From positions 558,001 through 622,000 of the forward strand of contig NZ_BLKW01000004.1 in NCBI RefSeq assembly GCF_010723305.1: a stretch of 64,000 nt of DNA, written 5' to 3'. Each line of letters opens with the position of its first letter. Positions within the stretch are counted from its first letter, which is position 1. This DNA comes from Mycobacterium botniense (lineage in GTDB: Bacteria > Actinomycetota > Actinomycetes > Mycobacteriales > Mycobacteriaceae). This document shows positions 54,434 through 63,421 of this stretch, piece after piece. The notes beneath the pieces are model-generated. The model saw only the letters and a list, made by a program, of their open reading frames with translations, made no database searches and was not told the DNA's origin. The translations under genes were made by a program, and so were the position numbers.

Positions 54434-55081
54434 TTAACCGCTTGGGCGCTCAGCGGCAGAATCAGTCCCGTCCGGCGTGGCCGCCACACCCCCCAGTTCG
54501 GCGGCGATCGCGGCGATGTCGCTGGTAGAAGGCCCGGGCGGGGGCACGAATGCGGTGCGCCGGTAGAACTGCAGTTCGCGGATGGATTCGTGAATGTCGG
54601 CGAGCGCCCGATGCGCGAGTCCCTTCGCCGGCTGCCCATAGTAGATCCGCGGATACCAGCGCCGGCAGAGTTCCTTGATCGTGCTCACGTCGATCATGCG
54701 GTAGTGCAGAAACGAGTCCAGTGCGGGCATATCGCGGGCGATGAAGGCGCGGTCGGTGGCGATCGAATTGCCCGCCAGCGGGGCGGTCTTGGGTTGCTTG
54801 ACGTGCTCGCGGATATAGGCGAGCACCATCGTCTCGGCCGTGGCCAGGTCGACGGTGGAGGCCTTCACCTCGTCGATCAGGCCCGAGCGGGCGTGCATGT
54901 CGGCGACGACGTCGATCATCGACGCCAGCGCAGCGTCCTCCACGTGGATCACCACGTCGACCCCCTCGCCAAGGATGTTCAGCTCACCATCGGTGACCAG
55001 GGCCGCGATCTCGATCAACCGGTCTGAGCGCAGGTTCAGCCCGGTCATCTCGCAGTCGATCCACACCAGTTCGTCATGCAC
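54434..55081 (-). CDS. orn: Oligoribonuclease
   Basis: 215 residues from GTG 55081 ([14 protein letters not shown]), the position matching the known M. tuberculosis start and length; a TTG 55099 start would add six residues. DEDDh exonuclease motifs: WIDCEMTG (Asp9, Glu11), [16 protein letters not shown] (second Asp), and [12 protein letters not shown] (His and Asp). It degrades 2-5 nt RNAs and finishes pGpG breakdown in cyclic-di-GMP turnover. The C-terminal about 30 residues are a low-complexity tail. Divergent from the HerA-like gene. Confidence 0.97.
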   Translation of the reverse strand: MHDELVWIDCEMTGLNLRSDRLIEIAALVTDGELNILGEGVDVVIHVEDAALASMIDVVADMHARSGLIDEVKASTVDLATAETMVLAYIREHVKQPKTAPLAGNSIATDRAFIARDMPALDSFLHYRMIDVSTIKELCRRWYPRIYYGQPAKGLAHRALADIHESIRELQFYRRTAFVPPPGPSTSDIAAIAAELGGVAATPDGTDSAAERPSG

Positions 55082-55184
55082 AGCGTTCACAGTAGGCAAA
55101 CGTTAGCCTTCGCAGCTGCCGGGACGGGCGCCCGCCAAGTAGTGTCAGGGTCTGCCCGCACACTTGGCGAAAGGACGCGGCACC

Positions 55185-56726
55185 ATGAGCTCCGAGTCGA
55201 AACCAGACGCTGGATCGGCAGCAACCTCTGCGCGGCAGATCGCGGCCGGCTACCGCGTCGACGGCCAGGCCCTGGAGCTGGGCACGGTCGTCGTCGATGG
55301 TACCGCCGAGCCGGGCGCACCGGTCCGTATCCCGCTGGCCACCATCAACAGGCACGGGCTGGTAGCCGGCGCCACCGGCACCGGCAAGACGAAGACCCTG
55401 CAGCTGATCGCCGAGCAGCTGTCGGCAGCCGGAGTTCCGGTGCTGATGGCCGACATCAAAGGTGACCTGTCCGGACTGGCCCGCCCGGGTGCGGCCAGCG
55501 ACAGGATCACCGGGCGCGCAAAGGATACCGGAGACAGCTGGGCGCCGGCAGCTTTTCCGGTGGAGTTCCTGTCGCTGGGGACCAACGGAATCGGTGTCCC
55601 GGTCCGGGCCACGATCGCCAGCTTCGGTCCTATTCTGCTGTCAAAGGTGTTGGGACTCAACGCTACCCAGGAGTCCACGCTCGGGCTGATCTTTCACTGG
55701 GCCGAACAGCAGAAGCTGCCGCTGCTGGGCCTGAAGGATCTTCGTGCCGTGATCAGCTACCTCACCAGCGAGGCGGGCAAGCCCGAATTGCAGGCGCTGG
55801 GGGGAGTTTCCCCGGCTACAGCCGGCGTCATCCTGCGGGCCCTGGTCAACCTGGAAGCCGAGGGCGCCGACACCTTTTTCGGCGAGCCCGAACTCAAGCC
55901 GGAGGACCTGTTGCGCGTGGATAGCCAGGGCCGCGGCGTCATCTCGCTCCTCGAACTGGGCGACCAGGCAACTCGCCCGATGCTGTTCTCGACCTTCCTG
56001 ATGTGGCTGCTGGCCGCACTTTTCAGGTTTTTGCCTGAGGTCGGCGACGTGGACAAACCCAAGCTGGTCTTCTTTTTCGACGAGGCGCATCTGCTGTTCA
56101 GCGACGCGTCCAAGGCGTTCCTGGAGCAGGTCGAGCAGACCGTCAAGCTGATCCGCTCCCGGGGTGTTGGCGTGTTTTTCTGCACCCAGTTGCCTACCGA
56201 CGTACCCAACGAGGTGCTGTCGCAGCTGGGGGCGCGCATCCAGCACGCCCTGCGGGCGTTCACTCCCGACGATCAGAAGGCGTTGACCAAAACCGTCCGC
56301 ACCTACCCGAAAACCGGTGTCTACGAGTTGGCTTCGGCGCTGACATCGCTGGGCATCGGCGAAGCCATCGTCACCGTGCTGTCCGAGCGGGGTGCCCCGA
56401 CCCCGGTCGCGTGGACCAGGCTGCGCTCCCCACGCTCGCTGATGGCCGCCATTGGCGATGACGCGATCGCCGCGGCGGCCAAGACCAGCCCGCTGCACGC
56501 CACATACGGTCAGACCGTGACCCGGCAAGCGGCCTACGAGATGCTGAGGGCCAAAACAGCCCAAGCCGCCCCGCCTGACCAGCCGTCGAAGGCGTCGAAA
56601 AAACCCGCGCCCAAGCGGCCGGGCTGGTTTAAGCGGTTCGTCAATAGCCGCGGTTTTCAGACTTTCTTACGCGCGCTTGCGACCGCGCTCGGGCGCGAAT
56701 TCATCCGCGGCATGCGGAGGCGATAA
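55185..56726 (+). CDS. HerA-like ATPase (DUF853), Rv2510c orthologue
   Basis: 513 residues from ATG 55185; GAAAGGA lies about 9 nt upstream. The ATPase core has Walker A GATGTGKTKTLQ (62-69) and Walker B LVFFFDEAHLLF (about 296-302), followed by an arginine-finger region (GVGVFFCTQLPTDVPN). DUF853 proteins are HerA/FtsK-like hexameric translocases of unknown substrate in actinobacteria. A basic C-terminal tail (KASKKPAPKRPGWFKRF) may contact nucleic acid. The gene converges with the SDR gene at 56732. Confidence 0.9.
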   Translation: MSSESKPDAGSAATSARQIAAGYRVDGQALELGTVVVDGTAEPGAPVRIPLATINRHGLVAGATGTGKTKTLQLIAEQLSAAGVPVLMADIKGDLSGLARPGAASDRITGRAKDTGDSWAPAAFPVEFLSLGTNGIGVPVRATIASFGPILLSKVLGLNATQESTLGLIFHWAEQQKLPLLGLKDLRAVISYLTSEAGKPELQALGGVSPATAGVILRALVNLEAEGADTFFGEPELKPEDLLRVDSQGRGVISLLELGDQATRPMLFSTFLMWLLAALFRFLPEVGDVDKPKLVFFFDEAHLLFSDASKAFLEQVEQTVKLIRSRGVGVFFCTQLPTDVPNEVLSQLGARIQHALRAFTPDDQKALTKTVRTYPKTGVYELASALTSLGIGEAIVTVLSERGAPTPVAWTRLRSPRSLMAAIGDDAIAAAAKTSPLHATYGQTVTRQAAYEMLRAKTAQAAPPDQPSKASKKPAPKRPGWFKRFVNSRGFQTFLRALATALGREFIRGMRRR

Positions 56727-56731
56727 CGCGT

Positions 56732-57535
56732 TTATCCGCCCAGCCTCTTGTAGAAGCTCCCCACGATCGGTGCCACGATGGCGCGTGGCGCGTACTGACT
56801 GGCCACCGACATGGCCTTCGACGTCAACCCCGGCACGACGCGCATCTTGTTGCGTGTCAGCGCATCCAGCGCGACCCGCGCGGTGTGTTCGGTGGAGATC
56901 CACAGGAAATCCGGCACCAGCTTGTCGACCAGCGACGTGTCAACCGGATCCGGCGGCTCGGTGCGCACCGGCCCGGGTGCCAGCAAGGTGACGTGCACAC
57001 CGGAGCCGCGCAGCTCACCGCGCAGCGATTCGCTGAACGTGTTCACGAACGCCTTGGTGGCGGCATAGGTCGCGTTGTAGGGGATCGGCGAATTGCCCGC
57101 CGCCGAGCCGGAGATCAAAATACCGCCGGCGCCGCGCTCGACCATGCCCGGCAACACCGCCAACACCAGATCGTGCACCCCGAGAACATTGAGCTGAACC
57201 TGTACCTTTTCGGCTGCCGGGTCAAGAGCGGCGACCGGACCGAAGGTCGCGGTCCCGGCGTTGGCGCACAGGATCGAAATGGGCCGGGCCGCCAGTTCCT
57301 CGGCCAGTTTCGCGCGGTCCGCGGCGTCGGTGAGGTCGGCCGGGCGCACCTCGACCGTCACCCGATACGTTTCGGTCAAGCGGGCGGCCAGGGCGTTGAG
57401 TACGTCCTCGCGCCGCGCCGTGACGATCAGGCTATGGCCCCGGGCGGCCAGTTCAGTGGCCAGTGCTGCACCGATATTCTGCGAAGCCCCGGTGACCAGG
57501 GCCCGGGCGTCGGGGCTGGGAGCAGGGACCGGCAT
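56732..57535 (-). CDS. Short-chain dehydrogenase (Rv2509 orthologue)
   Basis: 267 residues from ATG 57535; the frame upstream lies in the intergenic region and is not used. SDR signatures: TGASQNIGAALA at about residues 14-25, CANAGTATFG (NAG), Ser in ISGSAAGNSP, and YNATYAATKAFV (catalytic Tyr/Lys), with the C-terminal tail LTSKAMSVASQYAPR. The orthologue in mycobacteria is linked to mycolate biosynthesis (a ketoreductase role has been proposed for mycobacterial homologues). The IS110 element lies in its promoter region on the right side. Confidence 0.92.
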   Translation of the reverse strand: MPVPAPSPDARALVTGASQNIGAALATELAARGHSLIVTARREDVLNALAARLTETYRVTVEVRPADLTDAADRAKLAEELAARPISILCANAGTATFGPVAALDPAAEKVQVQLNVLGVHDLVLAVLPGMVERGAGGILISGSAAGNSPIPYNATYAATKAFVNTFSESLRGELRGSGVHVTLLAPGPVRTEPPDPVDTSLVDKLVPDFLWISTEHTARVALDALTRNKMRVVPGLTSKAMSVASQYAPRAIVAPIVGSFYKRLGG

Positions 57536-57639
57536 GCGGCAATGGTAGACAAGCCTGTCGACGTGAGCGCGGCGACATGTGGCGCCGAGGGGCCGGCGAC
57601 CCTCAGACGTTAGAGTGCCGATCAGTGTCAGGGTGAGAT

Positions 57640-57846
57640 GCCGCATGTTGCGGTGGTTGGATCCTGATCACCTGGTGTCTGGCTCGTAGAGTGTCTGCCG
57701 CCTTCGGGCTGGCGTGCATGGGTTTTGTCGGCATCAGGTGTGAAGGACCGGCCGGCGTGACTTGATAGGAGCGTGGCATCCGCCCCGACTGAGATGTGTC
57801 CGCCGACCGGCCCAACCGTCACCTCACAGTGAAGGAGGCAACCACC
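57640..57846 (+). ncRNA. Non-coding left-end region, candidate bridge RNA
   Basis: IS110 elements encode a structured RNA ahead of the recombinase that pairs with target and donor DNA. This stretch has several self-complementary blocks (for example GGCCGG at about 57752 and CCGGCC at about 57810) and ends in GAAGGAGGC just before the ATG. No loop could be matched to flanks by eye. Confidence 0.35.
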
Positions 57847-58899
57847 ATGGTTGTTGTTGGAGCCGATGTACACAAGCGCACGCACACGTTCGTCGCGGTC
57901 GATGAGGCCGGGCGCAAGCTGGCCGAGAAGGTTGTCAAGGCCACTACTGCAGGTCATGCCGAGGCGGTGATGTGGGCCCGAGAAAGCTTCGGGCCAGAGG
58001 TGGTGTGGGCGATCGAGGATTGCCGGCATCTGTCGGCCCGGTTAGAGCGTGATCTGATGGGCTTTGGTCAGTCGGTGGTGCGGGTGCCGCCGAAGTTGAT
58101 GGCCCAAACGCGGGCTAGCGCACGCACCCGGGGCAAGTCTGATCCAATCGACGCCTTAGCAGTCGCGCGCGGTTTTCTGCGTGAACCCGATCTGCCGGTC
58201 GCCTCCCATGATGAGGTGTCGCGGGAGTTGAAGTTGTTGGTGGATCGCCGGGAAGTCCTTGTGGCGCAACGCACTGCCACCATCAACCGGCTGTTGTGGC
58301 GGGTGCACGAGCTCGACCCCGACCACGCGCCCAAAGCCCGTTCGCTGGATCTGGCCAAGCACCGCCGGATTCTCGGCGATTGGCTTGCCACGGTGCCTGG
58401 CCTGGTCGCTGAGTTGGCGCGCGACGAGCTAGCCGACATCATCCGACTCACCGAGACCATCAACGCCTTGACCAAGCGCATCGGACAGCGAGTTCGCCAC
58501 GTCGCCCCGGTGCTGCTTGCTCTTCCAGGCTGCGGGGAGCTGACCGCGGCCAAACTCGTCGGAGAAACCGCCGGGGTGACCCGGTTCAAAAGCGCGGCCG
58601 CCTTCGCGCGCCATGCCGGGGTGGCGCCTGTCCCGGTGTGGTCGGGAAACACTGCCGGTCGCGTGCGCATGACCCGCTCGGGCAACCGCCAACTCAACGC
58701 CGCCCTGCATCGCATCGCCGTAACCCAGATCCGTCTCAACGGCCTTGGGCAGGTTTACTACCGGAAGCGGCTAGCCGACAGCGATTCCACCACCGAAGCC
58801 CTGCGCTGCCTCAAACGCCGCTTGGCCCGCGTCGTCTTCGGCCACCTCCAGACCGACGAACAGAACCGTCAACAGTCTTGCCAACCGGCAGCGGCTTGA
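57847..58899 (+). CDS. IS110-family transposase/recombinase
   Basis: 350 residues from ATG 57847 after a GAAGGAGGC SD. The RuvC-like DEDD catalytic residues are all present: GADVHKRTH (Asp7), WAIEDC (Glu57), GKSDPIDA (Asp99, Asp102). The C-terminal transposase_20 domain has LPGCGELTAAKLVGE, the Ser-containing PVPVWSGN and RMTRSGNRQLNAAL. The gene is intact, with no frameshift, so the element may still be active. IS110 recombinases move DNA by RNA-guided cut and paste without duplicating the target. Expression signal of the next gene (AGGAG, 58903) lies at or beyond its right end. Confidence 0.95.
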   Translation: MVVVGADVHKRTHTFVAVDEAGRKLAEKVVKATTAGHAEAVMWARESFGPEVVWAIEDCRHLSARLERDLMGFGQSVVRVPPKLMAQTRASARTRGKSDPIDALAVARGFLREPDLPVASHDEVSRELKLLVDRREVLVAQRTATINRLLWRVHELDPDHAPKARSLDLAKHRRILGDWLATVPGLVAELARDELADIIRLTETINALTKRIGQRVRHVAPVLLALPGCGELTAAKLVGETAGVTRFKSAAAFARHAGVAPVPVWSGNTAGRVRMTRSGNRQLNAALHRIAVTQIRLNGLGQVYYRKRLADSDSTTEALRCLKRRLARVVFGHLQTDEQNRQQSCQPAAA

Positions 58900-58913
58900 C
58901 ATAGGAGAAACCC

Positions 58914-60248
58914 ATGACCACCCCCTGGCCAGATTTACGAACGCCTGAGCGAACGTGGGTGCTGGCGTGGGCGTCATGGGACTGCGGTTCTACCGGTCTG
59001 ACCGCGATCGTGGTGACGTTTGTCTTCTCGGTCTACCTGACTGGCAGCGTGGGCGAGGGCGCTCCGGGAGGTGCCACACCGGCCAGTTGGTTGGGCCGCG
59101 CATTAACCATCGCCGGACTGACCATCGCACTGGCGGCGCCCGTGATCGGGGTGTGGGTGGAGGCACCGCAACGACGGCGGACAGCGCTGGCGGTTCTGAC
59201 CGCTCTCGCGGTGCTACTGACGTGCGCGATGAGCCTCATCCGAGCTAACCCGAGTTACCTGTGGGCGGGCCTGGCGCTGCTCGCGGGCACGGCGGCATGC
59301 GGTGACTTGGCCAGCGTCCCCTATAACGCGATGCTGCGCCAATTGTCGACGCCGCAGACCTCGGGCCGCATTTCTGGGTTCGGATGGGCGTCCGGCTACG
59401 TCGGAAGCGTTCTGCTGCTGCTGGTGGTCTATCTGGGGTTCATCTCTGGGACTGGCGCGTCGCGCGGGTTGCTGCACGTGCCCGTCCGCGACGGCCTTAA
59501 CGTTCGGGCAGCGATGTTGATGGCGGCCGCGTGGTTGGCGGTGTTTGCGCTGCCACTACTGTTGACCGCACACCGGCTGCCGGTGCTCGACGAGGTCTCC
59601 CACCCGGCATCGGGGATACTGGGCGGCTACCGCAAGTTGTGGCATGAGATCACCGCGGAATGGCGGCGTGACCGCAACCTGGTCTATTTCTTGCTGGCCA
59701 GCGCGGTCTTCCGCGACGGTCTGGCCGGGGTGTTCACCTTCGGCGCGGTGCTCGGGGTTAACGTATACGGCCTCTCACAAGCCGATGTGCTCATATTCGG
59801 GGTGATGGCGAGCGTGGTGGCCGCGCTGGGTGCGGTATTGGGTGGTTTGGTCGACGACCGGCTCGGATCCAAACGGGTCATCGTGGCGTCTCTGGGCGCG
59901 ATCATCGCATTAGGGCTGACCCTGATGACGCTTTCCGGAGCGCGCGCGTTCTGGGTGTGCGGGCTGCTGCTGTGTCTGTTTATCGGCCCCTCGCAATCCT
60001 CGGCTCGCACCTTGCTGTTGAGGATGGCGCGGGACGGCAAAGAAGGGGTGGCGTTCGGTCTGTACACCATGACGGGCAGGGCGGTGTCGTTCCTGGCGCC
60101 ATGGCTGTTCTCGGTCTTCGTCGATGTGTGCGGCGCAGTGCGCGCCGGTATGGCGGGGCTCTGCCTGGTGCTGGGCCTTGGGCTGCTGGCGATGCTGGGC
60201 GTGCGGGCCCCGCGGGAAAGTGGTGCACCAGGCCGCGTCGCCGGTTAG
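58914..60248 (+). CDS. Major facilitator superfamily transporter (Rv2508c orthologue)
   Basis: 444 residues, similar to M. tuberculosis Rv2508c (about 445). About twelve hydrophobic helices, starting with LTAIVVTFVFSVYLTG, and MFS_1-type motif positions (ASVPYNAMLRQLS, GGLVDDRLGSKRVIVAS) suggest a UMF1/autophagy-22-like transporter. SD AGGAG is 6 nt from the ATG. Because the IS110 element ends immediately upstream, the native promoter of this gene must lie elsewhere or be replaced. Substrate unknown. The TAG stop overlaps the TAA of the convergent gene. Confidence 0.92.
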   Translation: MTTPWPDLRTPERTWVLAWASWDCGSTGLTAIVVTFVFSVYLTGSVGEGAPGGATPASWLGRALTIAGLTIALAAPVIGVWVEAPQRRRTALAVLTALAVLLTCAMSLIRANPSYLWAGLALLAGTAACGDLASVPYNAMLRQLSTPQTSGRISGFGWASGYVGSVLLLLVVYLGFISGTGASRGLLHVPVRDGLNVRAAMLMAAAWLAVFALPLLLTAHRLPVLDEVSHPASGILGGYRKLWHEITAEWRRDRNLVYFLLASAVFRDGLAGVFTFGAVLGVNVYGLSQADVLIFGVMASVVAALGAVLGGLVDDRLGSKRVIVASLGAIIALGLTLMTLSGARAFWVCGLLLCLFIGPSQSSARTLLLRMARDGKEGVAFGLYTMTGRAVSFLAPWLFSVFVDVCGAVRAGMAGLCLVLGLGLLAMLGVRAPRESGAPGRVAG

Positions 60249-60985
60249 CCGCCGGCGCTGCAGATCGTCAAGCCAACGCCGGTGTGCTGACGAACCTGGA
60301 CACCGTTGACCGTCAGAGAACACGTGACATCGTGACCGATGTTGATGATCGTGACGCTGGCGACATCGTGGCTTGGCAGGCTCACTTCTTTGCTCCACGG
60401 CAGCGCGACGTTGAATTCGGTTTGTTTAACACCTCCGCTGTCGGCATAAGTGACACTGATCGCCCGGCCTTCGCCCGTCACGGTGTAGACAACGGTCTGC
60501 ATTGCCGCGGCGCTGGTCGATTCGGTGGGTGACGTGTTCGTCGGCGCGGCCGTCGTAGGGTTGGTCGTCGTAGGCAGCGGGGCTGTCGACGGCGTCCCGG
60601 ACAGAGCGGGCCAAGGCGGAACTGCGGTCTGGTTTTTCGCTGAGCCATTGGTGATCACCAGCGCGATGACCAGAGCGACAACCAACAGCAACGCTGCGCC
60701 TGCTGCGATCCACAACCATCGCGGCGAGTGAGGACGTCGCGGCGGTCCCGCCTGTTGTGGGGGCTCCCCCGGTTGACCCTGTTGCCAGTAGTGCGGCAGC
60801 TGCTCGGTCGGGTTCGGTCCGCCCAGGTCGGGTCCGGGTGCCGAAAGGTGAGTGGGACCCGGCCAATAGCGCGCTTGACCGGCATAGGCCGGGTCGTCCA
60901 GCGGATAAGGCCGGTAGAGCCGATCGGTTGGTTCGGGTCCGTGACTGCCCCGATCGGACTGCGCTGGTCGACGCGGATCGGTCAT
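60245..60985 (-). CDS. Proline-rich single-pass membrane protein with MmpS-like domain (Rv2507 orthologue)
   Basis: 246 residues from ATG 60985. Residues 1-88 are a cytoplasmic Pro/Gly/Arg-rich segment, 90-112 a membrane helix (LWIAAGAALLLVVALVIALV), 115-160 a Thr/Pro/Ser-rich extracytoplasmic linker, and 165-246 an MmpS-type beta domain (VVYTVTGEGRAISVTYAD, VTIINIGHDVTCSLTVNG). The domain resembles those that assist MmpL-type or lipid transfer machines. Its gene is next to a TetR gene and convergent with MFS, as in M. tuberculosis. Confidence 0.88.
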   Translation of the reverse strand: MTDPRRPAQSDRGSHGPEPTDRLYRPYPLDDPAYAGQARYWPGPTHLSAPGPDLGGPNPTEQLPHYWQQGQPGEPPQQAGPPRRPHSPRWLWIAAGAALLLVVALVIALVITNGSAKNQTAVPPWPALSGTPSTAPLPTTTNPTTAAPTNTSPTESTSAAAMQTVVYTVTGEGRAISVTYADSGGVKQTEFNVALPWSKEVSLPSHDVASVTIINIGHDVTCSLTVNGVQVRQHTGVGLTICSAGG

Positions 60986-61114
60986 GCCCACCTCATGGGT
61001 TGCAGGGTACCCGCGGTGAGAGCGACGATTCTTCGGCGTACCGGGGTTCCCGCCGGGCCGGGACTTCGTGTGGTGCACCGCGCGGTTGGTGCGTCACGGG
61101 GTGGGAAGGCCACG

Positions 61115-61768
61115 TCAGCGGCACGGGTTGCCGATTTGCAGCGCCGCGAGAGTCATCGCCCGCATGATGGCGCGTGACCGCGCCGGCTTACTCTCGGCGG
61201 GTTTGACGCTGTGCGGTGTGGAGTTCAACAGACCGAAGACGGCGTGTGCCATCAGCCGCACGTCGGCTTCGCAAAGTTCGGGGTTGAGCTGCTTCAGCAC
61301 ACCCACCCAGATCTCGACATATTGCCGCTGAGCTCTGCGCACCTGCCGTTGGGCTGCCGTCGGCAGATGCGCGAGGTCGCGGTCCTGGATGCGGATAAGG
61401 TCCGGCTCGCCCAGGGCGAAGTCGAGATGAAAATCGATGAGCCCGTCCAGCGCAGTGCCCGGGTCCGGCGCTCGGCCGGTCACTTCGCGGGCGCCCGCGA
61501 GCAGCCGGGTGCTGATACCCACCAGCAACTCCACCAGCAGCGACTCTTTGTTGGGGAAGTGCCGGTAGATGGCAGGGCCACTGACACCGGCGGCGGCGCC
61601 AATATCCTCAAGCCGCACCGCCAGGAATCCGCGTTCGGCGAATAACCGCTCAGCGGCCGAGAGCAGCTGCAAACGGCGGCCGGACTTCAACTGGCTGCGA
61701 CGATTAGCGGCCCCAGACTGCTCATCGTGGCCCGCTGGGGCGGGTGCTCGCATCACGCTCTCCGTCAT
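61115..61768 (-). CDS. bkaR: TetR-family repressor BkaR (Rv2506 orthologue)
   Basis: 217 residues from ATG 61768. Helix-turn-helix: FLAVRLEDIGAAAGVSGPAI followed by YRHFPNKESLLVELL. In mycobacteria Rv2506 (BkaR) represses the branched-chain keto-acid/acyl-CoA catabolic operon that includes accD1 and accA1. Here the gene is divergent from accD1, and two 16-bp operator boxes GTTA-N8-TAAC lie between them. Its ligand is thought to be a branched-chain acyl-CoA or keto acid. The name rests on position, neighbours and family. Confidence 0.88.
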   Translation of the reverse strand: MTESVMRAPAPAGHDEQSGAANRRSQLKSGRRLQLLSAAERLFAERGFLAVRLEDIGAAAGVSGPAIYRHFPNKESLLVELLVGISTRLLAGAREVTGRAPDPGTALDGLIDFHLDFALGEPDLIRIQDRDLAHLPTAAQRQVRRAQRQYVEIWVGVLKQLNPELCEADVRLMAHAVFGLLNSTPHSVKPAESKPARSRAIMRAMTLAALQIGNPCR

Positions 61769-61782
61769 TTCTGGACACGTCG

Positions 61783-61823
61783 GTTAATCCCCACTAACAT
61801 AACACGAGTTAGTCGTCATTAAC
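61783..61823. promoter_or_regulatory. Twin 16-bp TetR operator boxes in the bkaR-accD1 region
   Basis: GTTAATCCCCACTAAC (61783-61798) and GTTAGTCGTCATTAAC (61808-61823) are near-identical palindromes of the form GTTA-N8-TAAC, 25 bp apart centre to centre, between the divergent bkaR and accD1 starts. The two boxes also mirror each other about 61803. Confidence 0.8.
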
Positions 61824-61841
61824 TCGGCTTTGGGTCATCGG

Positions 61842-63416
61842 ATGGGCTTGTCGTCGGCAAACCGCGACGCGCACTTGGCGCTGGTGTCGCAGCTGCGCGA
61901 CAAGCTCGCCGCCGCCGCACTGGGCGGGCCGGAACGCGCTCGCGCCCGGCATGTGGGGCGAGGCAAACTGCTGCCCCGCGATCGGGTGGACGGCCTGCTC
62001 GACCCGGGCAGCCCGTTTCTGGAAGTGGCACCGCTGGCCGCCGATGGCATGTATGACGACGAGTGTCCCGCTGCCGGCATCATCACCGGGATTGGCCGGG
62101 TCTCCGGTCGGGAATGCATGATCGTGGCCAACGACGCCACGGTCAAAGGCGGCACCTATTATCCGATCACGGTCAAAAAGCATCTGCGGGCCCAGGAGAT
62201 CGCTGGGCAGAACCGGTTGCCGTGTATCTATCTCGTCGACTCGGGCGGCGCGTTCCTGCCGCGGCAAGACGAGGTGTTTCCTGACCGGGATCATTTCGGC
62301 CGGATCTTCTACAACCAGGCCAAGCTCAGCGCCGAGGGCATTCCGCAGATTGCCGCTGTGCTCGGATCGTGCACGGCGGGCGGCGCTTACGTGCCGGCGA
62401 TGAGCGATGAGGCGGTGATCGTCCGCGATCAGGGCACGATCTTTCTGGGCGGGCCCCCGCTGGTGAAGGCCGCCACCGGTGAGGTGGTTACCGCCGAGGA
62501 GCTTGGCGGCGGGGAGCTGCACTCGAAGATCTCCGGGGTCACCGATCATCTGGCCCATGACGACCGCGACGCACTGCGCATTATCCGGCGGATCGTCGCG
62601 ACGCTGGGCCCGCGGGAACCGCGGCTGTGGGATGTGGTGCCGAGTGCCGACCCGATCGCTGAGCAGACCGAGCTCTATGATGTGGTGCCCGTCGACGCCC
62701 GGACTCCCTACGACGTCCACGAGGTAATCATCCGCATCGTCGACAGCGGCGATTTCGCCGAATTCAAAGCCGATTACGGCAGCACGCTGGTCACCGGGTT
62801 CGCCCGGATCCATGGACACCCGGTGGGAATCGTCGCCAACAATGGCGTTTTGTTTTCCGAATCCGCTTTAAAGGGCGCACATTTCATCGAGTTGTGCGAC
62901 AAGCGCATGGTGCCGCTGCTGTTCTTGCAGAACATTTCGGGCTTCATGGTGGGCCGCGACTACGAGGCTGGTGGGATCGCCAAACACGGGGCCAAGATGG
63001 TGACCGCGGTAGCCTGCGCGCGGGTGCCCAAGCTGACCGTCGTCATTGGGGGGTCCTACGGAGCCGGCAACTACTCGATGTGCGGGCGTGCGTATTCGCC
63101 GCGTTTCCTGTGGATGTGGCCCAATGCCCGGATCTCGGTCATGGGCGGCGAGCAGGCCGCTTCGGTGCTGGCGACGGTGCGCGCGGAGGCGTTGGAGGCC
63201 GCCGGTACACCGTGGTCTGAGCAGGAGCAGGAGCAGTTCAAAGCGCCCATCCGCGCACAATACGAGCACCAGGGCAATCCCTACTATTCGACAGCTCGAC
63301 TCTGGGATGACGGTGTGATCGACCCTGCTGATACCAGAACAGTTGTGGGACTGGCGCTTGCGATAACCGCGAATGCACCTGTTGAGCCGGTCTCCTACGG
63401 CGTCTTCCGGATGTGA
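61842..63416 (+). CDS. accD1: Acyl-CoA carboxylase beta subunit (3-methylcrotonyl-CoA carboxylase type)
   Basis: 524 residues from ATG 61842; TTG 61830 is an alternative that adds four residues. Carboxyltransferase signatures: [63 protein letters not shown] and [20 protein letters not shown]. Together with AccA1 it carboxylates 3-methylcrotonyl-CoA in leucine catabolism. In M. tuberculosis scoA-scoB and fadD35 lie between Rv2506 and accD1; here accD1 is directly next to bkaR, so these are absent or moved. Confidence 0.96.
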   Translation: MGLSSANRDAHLALVSQLRDKLAAAALGGPERARARHVGRGKLLPRDRVDGLLDPGSPFLEVAPLAADGMYDDECPAAGIITGIGRVSGRECMIVANDATVKGGTYYPITVKKHLRAQEIAGQNRLPCIYLVDSGGAFLPRQDEVFPDRDHFGRIFYNQAKLSAEGIPQIAAVLGSCTAGGAYVPAMSDEAVIVRDQGTIFLGGPPLVKAATGEVVTAEELGGGELHSKISGVTDHLAHDDRDALRIIRRIVATLGPREPRLWDVVPSADPIAEQTELYDVVPVDARTPYDVHEVIIRIVDSGDFAEFKADYGSTLVTGFARIHGHPVGIVANNGVLFSESALKGAHFIELCDKRMVPLLFLQNISGFMVGRDYEAGGIAKHGAKMVTAVACARVPKLTVVIGGSYGAGNYSMCGRAYSPRFLWMWPNARISVMGGEQAASVLATVRAEALEAAGTPWSEQEQEQFKAPIRAQYEHQGNPYYSTARLWDDGVIDPADTRTVVGLALAITANAPVEPVSYGVFRM

Positions 63417-63421
63417 TCACG

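Larger units (their letters stand above)
57610..58905 (+). mobile_element. IS110-family insertion sequence (ends approximate)
   Basis: The element consists of a DEDD recombinase gene with about 200 nt of non-coding DNA ahead of it and almost none after it, typical of IS110. No terminal inverted repeat or target duplication was found, which is also normal for this family. It separates the Rv2509-type gene from its usual divergent neighbour, the MFS gene, 14 bp away. The ends cannot be fixed without comparison to an empty site. Confidence 0.75.
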
